From: Klebsiella africana | GTDB taxonomy: Bacteria; Pseudomonadota; Gammaproteobacteria; Enterobacterales; Enterobacteriaceae | DNA length: 64,000 nucleotides | Assembly: GCF_020526085.1 (NCBI RefSeq) | Contig: NZ_CP084874.1 | Coordinates: 2,852,001 to 2,916,000, forward strand | Reading direction: 5' to 3' | Program-made: the position numbers and the translations under genes | Part shown: positions 17,983-26,488 of the stretch, in pieces | How positions within the stretch are numbered: the first letter of the stretch is position 1 | Layout: each line of letters opens with the position of its first letter | Notes under the pieces: generated by a model | Databases searched by the model: none | The model's input: only the letters and a program-made list of their open reading frames with translations | What the model was told of the DNA's origin: nothing

Positions 17983-20900
17983 ATGATTACGATTGATGGT
18001 AATGGCGCGGTCGCTTCCGTCGCGTTTCGCACCAGTGAAGTTATCGCCATCTACCCGATCACGCCCAGTTCAACGATGGCGGAACAGGCTGACGCCTGGG
18101 CCGGCAATGGGCTGAAAAACGTCTGGGGCGATGTCCCCCGCGTGGTCGAAATGCAGTCAGAGGCGGGTGCCATTGGCGCCGTACATGGCGCGCTGCAGAC
18201 CGGCGCCCTCTCCACCTCTTTTACCTCATCGCAGGGCCTGCTGCTGATGATCCCCACGCTGTACAAACTGGCCGGCCAGCTGATGCCGTTTGTCCTGCAC
18301 GTCGCCGCCCGCACCGTCGCCACCCACGCGCTGTCGATCTTCGGCGACCATTCCGATGTCATGGCCGTCCGTCAGACCGGGTGTGCGATGCTGTGCGCCA
18401 GCAGCGTCCAGGAAGCGCAGGATTTCGCGCTGATCTCGCATATCGCCACCCTGCAAAGCCGGGTGCCGTTTATTCATTTCTTTGATGGTTTCCGCACCTC
18501 GCACGAAATCAACAAAATCGCCCCGCTGGCGGATGACACCATTCGCGCCCTGCTGCCACAGGATAAGATCGCCGAGCATCGTCAGCGCGCGCTTAATCCG
18601 GAACACCCGGTGATCCGCGGGACCTCGGCTAACCCCGACACCTACTTCCAGTCGCGGGAGGCCACCAACCCGTGGTACGACGCGGTCTATGATCATGTCG
18701 AAAAAGCGATGGATGACTTCGCCGCCGCCACCGGCCGCCAGTACAAACCGTTTGAGTTTTACGGCCACCCGCAGGCAGAGCGTGTGATCGTCATTATGGG
18801 CTCGGCCATCGGCACCTGCGAAGAGGTGGTTGATGAACTGCTGAGCCGCGGCGAGAAAGTCGGCGTGCTGAAAGTGCGTCTCTATCGCCCGTTCTCTGCC
18901 GCCCACCTGCTGGCAGCGCTGCCGGAAAGCGCCCGGGCAGTAGCGGTGCTCGATCGCACCAAAGAGCCCGGCGCCCATGCGGAGCCCCTGTATCTCGACG
19001 TAATGACCGCCCTGGCGGAAGCTTTTAATCGCGGCGAGCGCGAGACGCTGCCGCGCACTATCGGCGGCCGCTATGGCCTCTCCTCCAAGGAGTTCGGCCC
19101 GGAATGCGTGCTGGCAGTATTCAGTGAACTGCAGTCCGCTCAGCCTAAGCCGCGCTTTACCGTCGGGATCTATGATGACGTGACCAACCTGTCGCTGCCG
19201 CTGGGTGAAAATACCCTGCCAGCAGAGGCGAAGCTCGAGGCCCTGTTCTACGGTCTGGGCAGCGACGGCAGCGTGTCGGCCACCAAAAACAACATTAAAA
19301 TCATCGGCAACTCGACCCCGTGGTTCTCCCAGGGCTATTTTGTCTATGATTCCAAGAAGGCCGGCGGCCTCACCGTCTCGCATCTGCGGGTCAGTGAAAA
19401 ACCGATCCGTTCATCGTATCTGATTTCGCAGGCTGATTTCGTCGGCTGCCACCAGCTGCAGTTTATCGATAAATACCAGATGGCCGAGCGGCTAAAGCCC
19501 GGCGGTATTTTCCTGCTCAACACGCCGTACAGCGCCGATGAGGTCTGGTCCCGCCTGCCACAGGAAGTCCAGGCCACCCTGAATCAGAAAAAAGCGCATT
19601 TTTACGTGGTCAACGCGGCAAAAATTGCCCGTGAATGCAACCTCGGGGCGCGCATCAATACCGTCATGCAGATGGCCTTTTTCCATTTGACCCAGATCCT
19701 GCCGGGGGATAGCGCGCTGGCAGAACTGCAGGCAGCGATCGCCAAAAGCTACAGCAGCAAAGGCCAGGAGCTGGTGGAGCGCAACTGGCAGGCGCTGGCC
19801 CTGGCCCGAGAATCACTGGCGGAAGTGCCGCTCCAGCCGGTGAACGCCAGCAGTCCCAACCGCCCGCCGGTGGTTTCCGACGCCGCGCCGGATTTCGTCA
19901 AAACGGTCACCGCCGCAATGCTGGCCGGCCTCGGCGATGCGCTGCCGGTTTCCGCGCTGCCGCCGGACGGCACCTGGCCCATGGGCACCACCCGCTGGGA
20001 GAAACGCAACATCGCCGAAGAGATCCCCATCTGGAAGGAAGCGCTGTGTACTCAGTGCAACCACTGCGTCGCCGCCTGCCCGCACTCGGCGATCCGCGCC
20101 AAAGTGGTCGCGCCGGAAGAGATGGAGCACGCCCCTGCCAGTCTGCATTCGCTGGACGTTAAATCCCGCGATATGCGCGGACAGAAATACGTTCTGCAGG
20201 TCGCCCCGGAAGACTGCACCGGCTGTAACCTGTGCGTCGAAGTGTGCCCGGCAAAAGATCGCCAGAACCCGGAGATCAAGGCCATCAATATGATGTCGCG
20301 CCTGGAGCATGTGGAAGAGGAGAAGGTCAATTACGAGTACTTCCTCAACCTGCCGGAAATCGACCGCACTAAACTGGAGCGGATTGATATTCGCACCTCG
20401 CAGCTGATTAGCCCGCTGTTTGAATACTCCGGTGCCTGCTCGGGCTGTGGCGAAACGCCGTATATCAAACTACTTACTCAGCTGTACGGCGACCGGATGT
20501 TGATTGCTAACGCCACCGGCTGCTCTTCCATTTATGGCGGTAACCTGCCCTCAACGCCCTATACCACCGACGCCAACGGCCGCGGCCCGGCGTGGGCCAA
20601 CTCGCTGTTTGAGGATAACGCCGAATTTGGGCTCGGCTTCCGCTTGACCGTCGACCAGCATCGCCAGCGCGTGATGCGCCTGCTGAGCGAATTTGCCGAC
20701 AAACTGCCGGCAGAGCTGAACGCAGCGCTGCATGCCGAGGCGACGCCGGAAGTTCGCCGCGAACAGGTGGCAGCCCTGCGTCAGGCGCTGGCCGGCGTGG
20801 CGGGAGCTGAAGAGCTGTTGACCGATGCCGACGCGCTGGTGGAGAAATCCGTCTGGCTGATCGGCGGCGACGGCTGGGCCTACGATATCGGCTTCGGCGG

Positions 20901-21510
20901 CCTGGACCATGTGCTGAGCCTGACGGAAAACGTCAACATTCTGGTGCTGGATACCCAGTGTTACTCCAACACCGGCGGACAGGCGTCAAAAGCCACGCCG
21001 CTGGGGGCAGTCACCAAGTTTGGCGAGCATGGCAAACGCAAGGCGCGTAAAGATCTGGGCGTCAGCATGATGATGTACGGTCATGTCTATGTCGCGCAGA
21101 TTTCGCTGGGCGCCCAGTTGAACCAGACGGTGAAAGCGATTCAGGAAGCGGAAGCGTATCCGGGGCCATCGCTGATCATCGCCTACAGCCCTTGCGAAGA
21201 GCACGGCTACGATCTGGCGCTCAGTCACGACCAGATGCGTCAACTGACCGCCACCGGCTTCTGGCCGCTCTACCGCTTCGACCCGCGTCGGGCAGACGAA
21301 GGCAAGATCCCGCTGGTGCTGGATTCCCGACCGCCGTCAGACGCGCTGGCCGAGACGCTGCTTAATGAGCAACGTTTCCGCCGCCTGAACGCCCAGCAGC
21401 CTGAAGTGGCAGAGCAGCTATGGAAAGACGCCGCCGCCGATCTGCAGAAGCGCTATGACTTCCTCGCCCAGCTGGCTGGCAAAGCGGAGAAATCGCCAAG
21501 CGAAGGTTAA
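17983..21510 (+). CDS. nifJ: NifJ/YdbK, pyruvate:flavodoxin (ferredoxin) oxidoreductase
   Basis: The 1175-residue homodimer-type PFOR has all family domains in order: N-terminal pyruvate-binding domain (AIYPITPSSTMAEQADAW), transketolase-like middle, an 8Fe ferredoxin domain with CTQCNHCVAACP (from Cys689) and CTGCNLCVEVCP (from Cys745), then the thiamine-pyrophosphate domain with SGACSGCGETPY, GGDGWAYDIG and NTGGQ. It oxidatively decarboxylates pyruvate to acetyl-CoA and reduces flavodoxin or ferredoxin. In E. coli this locus is ydbK; in Klebsiella the same family supplies electrons to nitrogenase as NifJ. This copy sits in the ydbK position, outside any nif cluster. Confidence 0.95.
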   Translation: MITIDGNGAVASVAFRTSEVIAIYPITPSSTMAEQADAWAGNGLKNVWGDVPRVVEMQSEAGAIGAVHGALQTGALSTSFTSSQGLLLMIPTLYKLAGQLMPFVLHVAARTVATHALSIFGDHSDVMAVRQTGCAMLCASSVQEAQDFALISHIATLQSRVPFIHFFDGFRTSHEINKIAPLADDTIRALLPQDKIAEHRQRALNPEHPVIRGTSANPDTYFQSREATNPWYDAVYDHVEKAMDDFAAATGRQYKPFEFYGHPQAERVIVIMGSAIGTCEEVVDELLSRGEKVGVLKVRLYRPFSAAHLLAALPESARAVAVLDRTKEPGAHAEPLYLDVMTALAEAFNRGERETLPRTIGGRYGLSSKEFGPECVLAVFSELQSAQPKPRFTVGIYDDVTNLSLPLGENTLPAEAKLEALFYGLGSDGSVSATKNNIKIIGNSTPWFSQGYFVYDSKKAGGLTVSHLRVSEKPIRSSYLISQADFVGCHQLQFIDKYQMAERLKPGGIFLLNTPYSADEVWSRLPQEVQATLNQKKAHFYVVNAAKIARECNLGARINTVMQMAFFHLTQILPGDSALAELQAAIAKSYSSKGQELVERNWQALALARESLAEVPLQPVNASSPNRPPVVSDAAPDFVKTVTAAMLAGLGDALPVSALPPDGTWPMGTTRWEKRNIAEEIPIWKEALCTQCNHCVAACPHSAIRAKVVAPEEMEHAPASLHSLDVKSRDMRGQKYVLQVAPEDCTGCNLCVEVCPAKDRQNPEIKAINMMSRLEHVEEEKVNYEYFLNLPEIDRTKLERIDIRTSQLISPLFEYSGACSGCGETPYIKLLTQLYGDRMLIANATGCSSIYGGNLPSTPYTTDANGRGPAWANSLFEDNAEFGLGFRLTVDQHRQRVMRLLSEFADKLPAELNAALHAEATPEVRREQVAALRQALAGVAGAEELLTDADALVEKSVWLIGGDGWAYDIGFGGLDHVLSLTENVNILVLDTQCYSNTGGQASKATPLGAVTKFGEHGKRKARKDLGVSMMMYGHVYVAQISLGAQLNQTVKAIQEAEAYPGPSLIIAYSPCEEHGYDLALSHDQMRQLTATGFWPLYRFDPRRADEGKIPLVLDSRPPSDALAETLLNEQRFRRLNAQQPEVAEQLWKDAAADLQKRYDFLAQLAGKAEKSPSEG

Positions 21511-21537
21511 CCGCCCCGTCACCTTTGGCCATAAAAA

Positions 21538-21562
21538 AAGCCCGAACATAACGTTCGGGCTT
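21538..21562 (+). terminator. Terminator after nifJ
   Basis: AAGCCCGAAC and GTTCGGGCTT form a perfect 10-bp stem with the loop ATAAC (21548-21552). An A run precedes it and TTGTCGTTTT follows. Confidence 0.8.
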
Positions 21563-21866
21563 GTCGTTTTACCGATAAACAAAATCATTCCGCAGAATGA
21601 GACGGCAACAATAAATTATTGGCATGACAATAAAGGCATATAACGCGCAAATAATACGTGATTAGCGCGGACATGTATAATTTTTATTTTGTATATTATC
21701 TATAAATGTATTCAGCATAATTATCACCATTTCATTGGTATTATTTATTTTAGATTTTACTTATATCGTAACAATTGAGTCTTACCGGATCTCAGACCGC
21801 TCCTTTAGCATGAGTTCACTTCCTTTCCGGAAGCTAAAACATAAAAACAGTTAAAGGAATTTCTTC
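21563..21866. other. Porin gene leader and promoter region
   Basis: This 304-base stretch is strongly AT-rich (about 21640-21780) before the porin gene, as is usual for OmpF/OmpC-type porins under OmpR and sRNA control. The ribosome site AAAGGAA lies just before the start. I cannot point to individual OmpR boxes with confidence. Confidence 0.5.
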
Positions 21867-23021
21867 ATGAAAAGAAAAGTACTGGCCCTCGTCATTCCGG
21901 CTTTATTAGCTGCCGGTGCTGCTCATGCAGCGGAAATTTATAATAAAGATGGAAATAAATTAGATCTCTATGGCAAGGTAGATGGTCTGCATTATTTCTC
22001 CAGCGACTCGAAAAAAGACGGCGATCAAACTTATTTGCGTTTTGGCTTTAAAGGCGAAACTCAGATCAACGATATGCTGACCGGCTATGGCCAGTGGGAA
22101 TATAACGTTCAGGCCAACAACACCGAGAGCGCCAGCGATCAGGCGTGGACCCGTCTGGCATTCGCCGGGATCAAAGTGGGCGATTACGGCTCTTTCGATT
22201 ACGGTCGTAACTACGGCGTGCTGTACGACGTTGAAGGCTGGACCGATATGCTGCCGGAGTTCGGCGGTGACTCCTACACCTATGCGGATAACTTTATGGC
22301 AGGCCGCGCCAATGGCGTCGCAACCTACCGCAACACCGATTTCTTCGGCCTGGTGGAGGGTCTGAACTTCGCCCTGCAGTATCAGGGTAAAAACGAAGGC
22401 CAGAACGCGCAGGATATCAACGTCGGCACCAATAACCGCAGCAGCGACAGCGATGTTCGTTTCGACAATGGCGATGGTTTCGGCCTCTCCACTTCCTACG
22501 ACTTCGGCATGGGCATCAGCGCGGCGGCAGCCTACACCTCGTCTGACCGTACAGCCGACCAGCAACACTATACTCACACCGAACGATACGCCAAAGGCGA
22601 CAAAGCGGACGCCTGGACCGCCGGCCTGAAGTACGACGCCAACGATATCTACCTGGCGACCATGTACTCTGAAACCCGCAATATGACGCCATACGGCTCT
22701 ACCAGCAGTACCAACGGTGGCGGTATCGCCAACAAAACGCAAAACTTCGAAGTCACCGCGCAGTATCAGTTCGACTTCGGCCTGCGTCCGGCCATCTCCT
22801 ACCTGCAGTCCAAAGGCAAAGATCTGTACAATAACGGCCGCTATGCCGATAAAGATCTGGTCAAATATATGGACGTTGGCGCGACCTATTACTTCAACCG
22901 TAATATGTCCACCTATGTTGATTACAAAATCAACCTGCTGGATGGTAACGACAAATTCTACGAAGACAACGGTATCTCTACCGATAACATCGTCGCTCTG
23001 GGCCTGGTTTACCAGTTCTGA
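21867..23021 (+). CDS. ompN: OmpN-type outer-membrane porin (OmpK37 of Klebsiella)
   Basis: The 384-residue precursor has a 21-residue signal peptide cut before [10 protein letters not shown]. The body is a 16-strand general porin of the OmpC/OmpF group: [13 protein letters not shown] at the start, the constriction loop L3 around [20 protein letters not shown], and the final strand [11 protein letters not shown] ending in Phe, the BAM recognition signal. Its place directly after ydbK/nifJ and before uspF is that of ompN in E. coli; the Klebsiella homologue is known as OmpK37, a usually poorly expressed, narrow porin considered when OmpK35/36 are lost. OmpK35/36 identity is less likely because of the locus. 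Confidence 0.9.
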   Translation: MKRKVLALVIPALLAAGAAHAAEIYNKDGNKLDLYGKVDGLHYFSSDSKKDGDQTYLRFGFKGETQINDMLTGYGQWEYNVQANNTESASDQAWTRLAFAGIKVGDYGSFDYGRNYGVLYDVEGWTDMLPEFGGDSYTYADNFMAGRANGVATYRNTDFFGLVEGLNFALQYQGKNEGQNAQDINVGTNNRSSDSDVRFDNGDGFGLSTSYDFGMGISAAAAYTSSDRTADQQHYTHTERYAKGDKADAWTAGLKYDANDIYLATMYSETRNMTPYGSTSSTNGGGIANKTQNFEVTAQYQFDFGLRPAISYLQSKGKDLYNNGRYADKDLVKYMDVGATYYFNRNMSTYVDYKINLLDGNDKFYEDNGISTDNIVALGLVYQF

Positions 23022-23028
23022 TGCGCCT

Positions 23029-23051
23029 GCCCGCCGGTTCCGGCGGGCTTT
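23029..23051 (+). terminator. Terminator after the porin gene
   Basis: GCCCGCCGG and CCGGCGGGC, separated only by TT, form a strong stem at 23029-23048, followed by a short T run. Confidence 0.8.
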
Positions 23052-23161
23052 CCCCCACCCGCCTCGCTGCAGATAAAACAAAACGCTATATCTCGCAGGC
23101 TAAAATAGCCGTCCGTTTAATGATATAGTCATGGCCAGTCAGTGCTTGCCCAAGGACGTCC

Positions 23162-23377
23162 ATGATGCACCACCATCCGGTAAAATCTTCCCGAATTATC
23201 TCCGTCGCCTACGATGACGTCTCCGCCACACTGGAAATCTATTTTTATCACCAGCCGCCATTACAATATATCGGGGTCCCACCGCGTATTTTTCGTGACT
23301 TTTTACAGGTGGTATCAAAAGGACGATTTTATGACGGCGTGATTAAAGGAAAATTTCCCGAACGCAAGCTACGTTAA
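23162..23377 (+). CDS. KTSC-domain small protein
   Basis: The 71-residue protein is almost entirely a KTSC domain: SSRIISVAYDDVSATLEIYF, then YIGVPPRIFRDFL and a terminal KGKF. The KTSC fold is small, of unknown biochemical role, sometimes fused to lysyl-tRNA synthetases or seen with stress genes. A site AAGGACG precedes two adjacent ATG codons (23162 and 23165); either may start translation. It lies between the porin and uspF genes on the same strand. Confidence 0.8.
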   Translation: MMHHHPVKSSRIISVAYDDVSATLEIYFYHQPPLQYIGVPPRIFRDFLQVVSKGRFYDGVIKGKFPERKLR

Positions 23378-23458
23378 TGTCAAAATGTGACCGTGGTCAT
23401 GATACAAAATGTGCCATATTGCCTTACAATATGAGGGGATACTTAAACAGGAGGTTTT

Positions 23459-23893
23459 ATGAGCAGAATGATTCTTGTCCCTATCGATATCTCTGATAAG
23501 GAATTTACTGAACGCATTATCAGTCACGTTGAATCGGAAGCGCGGATTGACGACGCCGAGGTACATTTCCTCACCGTGATCCCTTCTCTGCCCTATTATG
23601 CCTCACTGGGAATGGCCTATACCGCTGAGCTTCCCGGCATGGATGAGCTGCGTGAGGGTTCTGAAACGCAATTGAAAGAGATTGCCAGGCAGTTCTCCAT
23701 CCCGGAAGACCGGATGCATTTTCACGTCGCGGAAGGATCGCCAAAAGATAAAATCCTTGCGCTGGCCAAGTCGCTGCCAGCCGACCTGGTGATCATCGCT
23801 TCGCATCGGCCGGATATCACAACTTATCTGCTGGGCTCCAACGCCGCCGCGGTGGTTCGTCACGCCGAGTGTTCGGTCCTGGTGGTCCGCTAA
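23459..23893 (+). CDS. uspF: UspF, universal stress protein F
   Basis: The 144-residue protein is a single Usp domain: start [15 protein letters not shown], and the ATP-binding signature near the end ([20 protein letters not shown] then [10 protein letters not shown]). E. coli UspF is an ATP-binding stress protein tied to adhesion and motility. AGGAGG lies 7 bases before the ATG. The order ydbK-ompN-uspF is as in E. coli. Confidence 0.94.
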   Translation: MSRMILVPIDISDKEFTERIISHVESEARIDDAEVHFLTVIPSLPYYASLGMAYTAELPGMDELREGSETQLKEIARQFSIPEDRMHFHVAEGSPKDKILALAKSLPADLVIIASHRPDITTYLLGSNAAAVVRHAECSVLVVR

Positions 23894-23900
23894 CGCCACA

Positions 23901-23922
23901 GCCCGCCGCCCGGCGGGCTTTT
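23901..23922 (+). terminator. Terminator after uspF
   Basis: GCCCGCCG and CGGCGGGC form a near-continuous stem at 23901-23918 followed by four T residues. Confidence 0.85.
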
Positions 23923-24126
23923 ACTTTCCGCATCACTTACCCCCGCCTGGCTGCTCGCTGCCAAAAGTGTCGGAAAGATGCTGACATTCCGCCCCTGAAT
24001 CCGTGCCATACACCCCACGGTTGCCTGTCAAACCTCAATAATTGCTACGCGCCAGCGCCACGTTGTTCAGCGGCTGGCAGAATGCGTGCTCTTCTGATGC
24101 CACACTGCGAATTAAGCCACTATTCC

Positions 24127-24175
24127 ATGCTGCAAAATCAAGAAATCAGAAAAAAGTACAACATCAATAAGTTGC
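24127..24175 (+). repeat. Left attachment-like repeat: diverged copy of the ttcA start
   Basis: Read from the ATG at 24127 this encodes MLQNQEIRKKYNINKL, against [18 protein letters not shown] in TtcA. The 19 bases at 24157-24175 match 26470-26488 at 17 positions. It has no continuation into a TtcA body, so it is a stranded gene start or an attachment half-site (attL). Confidence 0.7.
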
Positions 24176-24208
24176 GAACGACACCAACCAACTGAATTTC
24201 TTGATTTT
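24134..24208. repeat. 13-bp perfect inverted repeat around the left boundary
   Basis: AAAATCAAGAAAT at 24134-24146 is the exact reverse complement of ATTTCTTGATTTT at 24196-24208. The arms enclose the attachment-like repeat. It could be a pair of recombinase arm sites, a terminator-like hairpin, or chance in AT-rich DNA. Confidence 0.55.
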
Positions 24209-24407
24209 ATATTTGAATACAACCCCCACACGGACTACGTCCCGCAACCCCAATCTACATCTCTTATGCCCTTAATTGCCTCTATTTATCATTTAATACC
24301 CCCTGTATGCTCCTCTTTTGCGAGGTACTTCCAGAACGAAAACTTACCCACTCGGTCAGTGTCCATACTCGACGTCTATACTTTCAGTCTAAAGACCGGA
24401 GGTAACC

Positions 24408-25076
24408 ATGTGTGGACGCTTTGCTCAATCACAGACACGTGAAGAATATCTGGCTTATCTTGCCGAAGAAGCTGAGCGCGATATCGCCTTTGACCCAGAA
24501 CCAATCGGCCGATACAACGTGGCGCCAGGGACAAAGGTTTTGCTCCTGAGCGAACGTGATGAGCAACTGCAACTCGACCCCGTTCACTGGGGTTATGCCC
24601 CGGGATGGTGGGATAAATCGCCGCTGATTAATGCCCGGGTTGAGACCGCAGCCAGCAGCAGGATGTTTAAACCGCTGTGGCAGCGCGGTCGGGCGATCTG
24701 CTTTGCCGATGGCTGGTTTGAATGGAAACGTCAAGGTGACAAGAAACAGCCTTATTTCATTCATCGTACTGATGGCCAACCGATATTCATGGCTGCTATC
24801 GGAAGTACACCATTTGAACGCGGAGACGAAGCTGAAGGATTTTTGATAGTGACAGCTGCTGCTGACCAAGGGCTGGTCGATATTCATGACCGTCGGCCGC
24901 TGGTTCTGGCGCCTGAAGCCGCCCGGGAATGGATGAGGCAGGATATTCGAGGAAACGAGGTGAATGAGATAATTGCAGATGGTGCTGTACCTGCAGATCA
25001 TTTCACATGGCACCCCGTTTCCCGAGCGGTGGGCAACGTTAAGAATCAGGGGGCGGAATTGATTGAGGCTATTTAA
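24408..25076 (+). CDS. SRAP-family protein (YedK/HMCES-like abasic-site DNA-protein crosslinker)
   Basis: The 222-residue protein begins MCGRFAQ; after removal of Met, Cys2 is the residue that forms a thiazolidine crosslink to abasic sites in single-stranded DNA. Other family marks are GRYNVAPGT, the INARVETA segment, the acidic ADGWFEWK (active-site Glu) and IHDRRPL (active-site His). E. coli YedK is the model; prophages often carry such genes. Here it lies inside the ttcA element. The more usual HDRMP is HDRRP here. I see no LexA box upstream despite the family name (SOS-response-associated peptidase). Confidence 0.92.
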   Translation: MCGRFAQSQTREEYLAYLAEEAERDIAFDPEPIGRYNVAPGTKVLLLSERDEQLQLDPVHWGYAPGWWDKSPLINARVETAASSRMFKPLWQRGRAICFADGWFEWKRQGDKKQPYFIHRTDGQPIFMAAIGSTPFERGDEAEGFLIVTAAADQGLVDIHDRRPLVLAPEAAREWMRQDIRGNEVNEIIADGAVPADHFTWHPVSRAVGNVKNQGAELIEAI

Positions 25077-25381
25077 ATCCTATAACGTGATAATAGCCGC
25101 ACTATGCTAAAAGCCGACATTGCTGACATCATAATGTATTAATCAATAAGGAGCAGACCATGGTGTTCTTATTGTCTTTTGCATCGGGAATTTCCTCAAT
25201 GCGCATAAGTTAAGGAAGTTGCTCAGGCTCCGAAGGCATCATTAGGGCTGGTTGATAAAAAAATTGTGAGCTACTTTCCTCGATAATTAACTCAACGTAA
25301 TAAAAAAACCGCCGGCGCGGGTTTAAATAAGAAGTCATCTATTATTACGTTAGGATAGGTAAGATAACGTATCGGTCCCGA
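25077..25381. other. AT-rich gap inside the ttcA element
   Basis: These 305 bases hold no supported gene. A 17-codon frame at 25160-25213 follows AAGGAG and could be the start of a truncated gene. A GC-rich imperfect hairpin near 25305-25330 lies downstream of the immunity gene and might terminate it. Confidence 0.4.
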
Positions 25382-25645
25382 TTAGCTCCCCTTGAAACCA
25401 GGCTTGCCATTCTTGGCCCGCCATTCTTTCACTTCCTTAACAACCCCTTGCGGACTATCCTCTCGACCCTTTGGAGGATAGAAAATCACATCAGAACCAT
25501 CAGGGTGTTCAGAGATACTTTCAAACTCTAATACATTTTGTATATCTTCATCTTCGGTTGTATTATCTGGATTAAATATCTTTACTACAAGAGCTAAAAA
25601 CTCAGCTTCGGTATAATCAGAAATGCTTTTTTTATTGTTCATCAT
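25382..25645 (-). CDS. Colicin/pyocin-type DNase immunity protein (Im family), orphan
   Basis: The 87-residue acidic protein is clearly of the Im2/Im7/Im8/Im9 family: SISDYTEAEFLALVVKI at the start, SEHPDGSDVIFYPP in the middle (the helix III region that contacts the nuclease) and EWRAKNGKPGFKGS at the end. Such proteins bind and block the HNH DNase domain of their own bacteriocin. The cognate gene should lie immediately upstream, and exactly there a broken remnant of such a nuclease is found. Two adjacent ATG codons (25645, 25642) are possible starts; GGGGG precedes them. It may still protect against related bacteriocins. Confidence 0.88.
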   Translation of the reverse strand: MMNNKKSISDYTEAEFLALVVKIFNPDNTTEDEDIQNVLEFESISEHPDGSDVIFYPPKGREDSPQGVVKEVKEWRAKNGKPGFKGS

Positions 25646-25910
25646 TTACCCCCATGCTGTGTGAACTTCAATATGGCTTTTTCGGCATCATAACTCGTAA
25701 GTATCAACATCATACATATCACCGGTATTTTTTACCGCTTTTACGTGTTCTACTTCATGTTTAAGCCCCCCTCGACATGCTCATTTTACGAATGAACGTT
25801 CATTTTTCTAACTTAATACTCCCTAAGCTAGCGTCATCAAACCGTTCACTTAGCTCAGAGGTATCAGAATCAGCCTTCCAGAAAGCTCTCCCGAATGAAT
25901 TAAGTAGCTC
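25646..25910 (-). pseudogene. Remnant of an HNH DNase bacteriocin (colicin E/pyocin S/klebicin type), C-terminal domain
   Basis: Translating the minus strand just upstream of the immunity gene gives NSFGRAFWKADSDTSELSER then FDDASLGSIKLEK and a stop; further on in another frame LKHEVEHVKAVKNTGDMYDVD, and after frameshifts RVMMPK and SHIEVHTAWG followed by TAA four bases before the immunity start. The order (FREAFW helix, EHxH-type motif, YDVDN-type, final HIxxH) is that of the colicin E9 / pyocin S nuclease domain. Frameshifts and stops disable it, and everything N-terminal (receptor and translocation domains) is absent. No gene of this kind could be read in a single frame. Confidence 0.75.
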
Positions 25911-25939
25911 TCACTAGCGCCTCAGCAAAAAGCGGCGGT

Positions 25940-26385
25940 ATGGCATTAGCAGCAGGAAACCGGACGATTCAGCTGCCCGGCCCTGCCCTGGAAGCGCTGA
26001 AAGCGCAGCACGAACTGACGGCTGGCCATCCGGTATCCACCACCACGTTTCACCGCAGGGAATACGGCTCAAGCGAGGAACAGAAATTGCGATTTGTTTT
26101 CATGTCGCGAAGACGGAAAGTCGAGCATGAACCCGGCTACTCGCCAGGCCGCACAAGCAGCAGATGGGAAGCTGCAGTAAAACGCGCTGGCATTCGCCGC
26201 AGGAATCCGTACCATACGCGGCATACTTTTGCCTGCTGGCTCCTGACGGCTGGCGCAAACCCGTCTTTTATAGCCAATCAGATGGGGCATGAAACGCGCA
26301 AATGGTGTACGACGTTTATAGTACATGGATAGAAGAGATGAACGGCGACCAGGTTTCTATGTTGAGTTCCCGGCTTGGGCTTTAA
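25940..26385 (+). pseudogene. C-terminal fragment of a phage-type tyrosine integrase, frameshifted
   Basis: From about 25949 the frame reads RTIQLPGPALEALKAQHELT and reaches HTRHTFACWLLTAGANPSFI, the His-x-x-Arg catalytic box of tyrosine recombinases. Near 26293 one base is missing from an A run: with one more A the frame would continue GHENAQMVYDVYSTWIEEMN and end at 26385, restoring the catalytic tyrosine. As it stands the reading frame stops at 26332. The N-terminal and core-binding domains are missing, cut at the junction with the bacteriocin remnant. The gene points toward ttcA, next to the right boundary, as integrases do. Confidence 0.85.
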
Positions 26386-26433
26386 CACATGTTGCCCTCT
26401 ATATGCCCCTTTTAGCTTTTGAGAATGTTAATA

Positions 26434-26488
26434 ATGCAAGAAAATCAAGAACTTACAAAGAAAGAGAAATACAACATCGATAAGCTGC
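26434..26488 (+). repeat. Right attachment-like repeat at the start of ttcA
   Basis: This is the counterpart of 24127-24175; the best match is 26470-26488 (17 of 19 bases). It forms the first 18 codons of the working ttcA gene, so insertion left the reading frame intact. Confidence 0.65.

Larger units (their letters stand above)
23923..24407. other. Gene-free stretch holding the left element boundary
   Basis: The 485 bases between the uspF terminator and the SRAP gene hold no gene I believe in. They contain a diverged copy of the ttcA start (24127-24175), a 13-bp inverted repeat around it, and then an AT-rich stretch up to the ribosome site GGAGG before 24408. The part left of 24127 may be the ancestral ttcA upstream region. 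Confidence 0.5.
24127..26488. mobile_element. Degraded prophage-like integrative element inserted at the 5' end of ttcA
   Basis: The stretch is bounded by two diverged copies of the first ttcA codons (24127-24175 and 26434-26488), the pattern left when a tyrosine-recombinase element integrates into a gene end and restores it. Inside are an SRAP gene, a colicin-type immunity gene, a bacteriocin nuclease remnant and the C-terminal part of a phage integrase next to the right boundary. Base composition is more AT-rich than the flanks from 25080 to 25930. In E. coli K-12 the Rac prophage occupies ttcA as well. The element is far too small and broken to move. Confidence 0.7.

Noticed and set aside
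21960..23081. 373-codon open frame on the minus strand
   Set aside because: Antisense to the porin gene; produced by the porin codon pattern.
23869..24195. 108-codon plus-strand frame overlapping the uspF end
   Set aside because: Not a gene as a whole; only its last 23 codons matter because they copy the ttcA start, which is reported as the left repeat.
24200..24407. Possible LexA box before the SRAP gene
   Set aside because: I looked for CTGT-N8-ACAG and found no acceptable match, so SOS control is not claimed.
25160..25213. 17-codon frame after AAGGAG in the ttcA element
   Set aside because: Good ribosome site but too short and without similarity; perhaps a truncated gene start.
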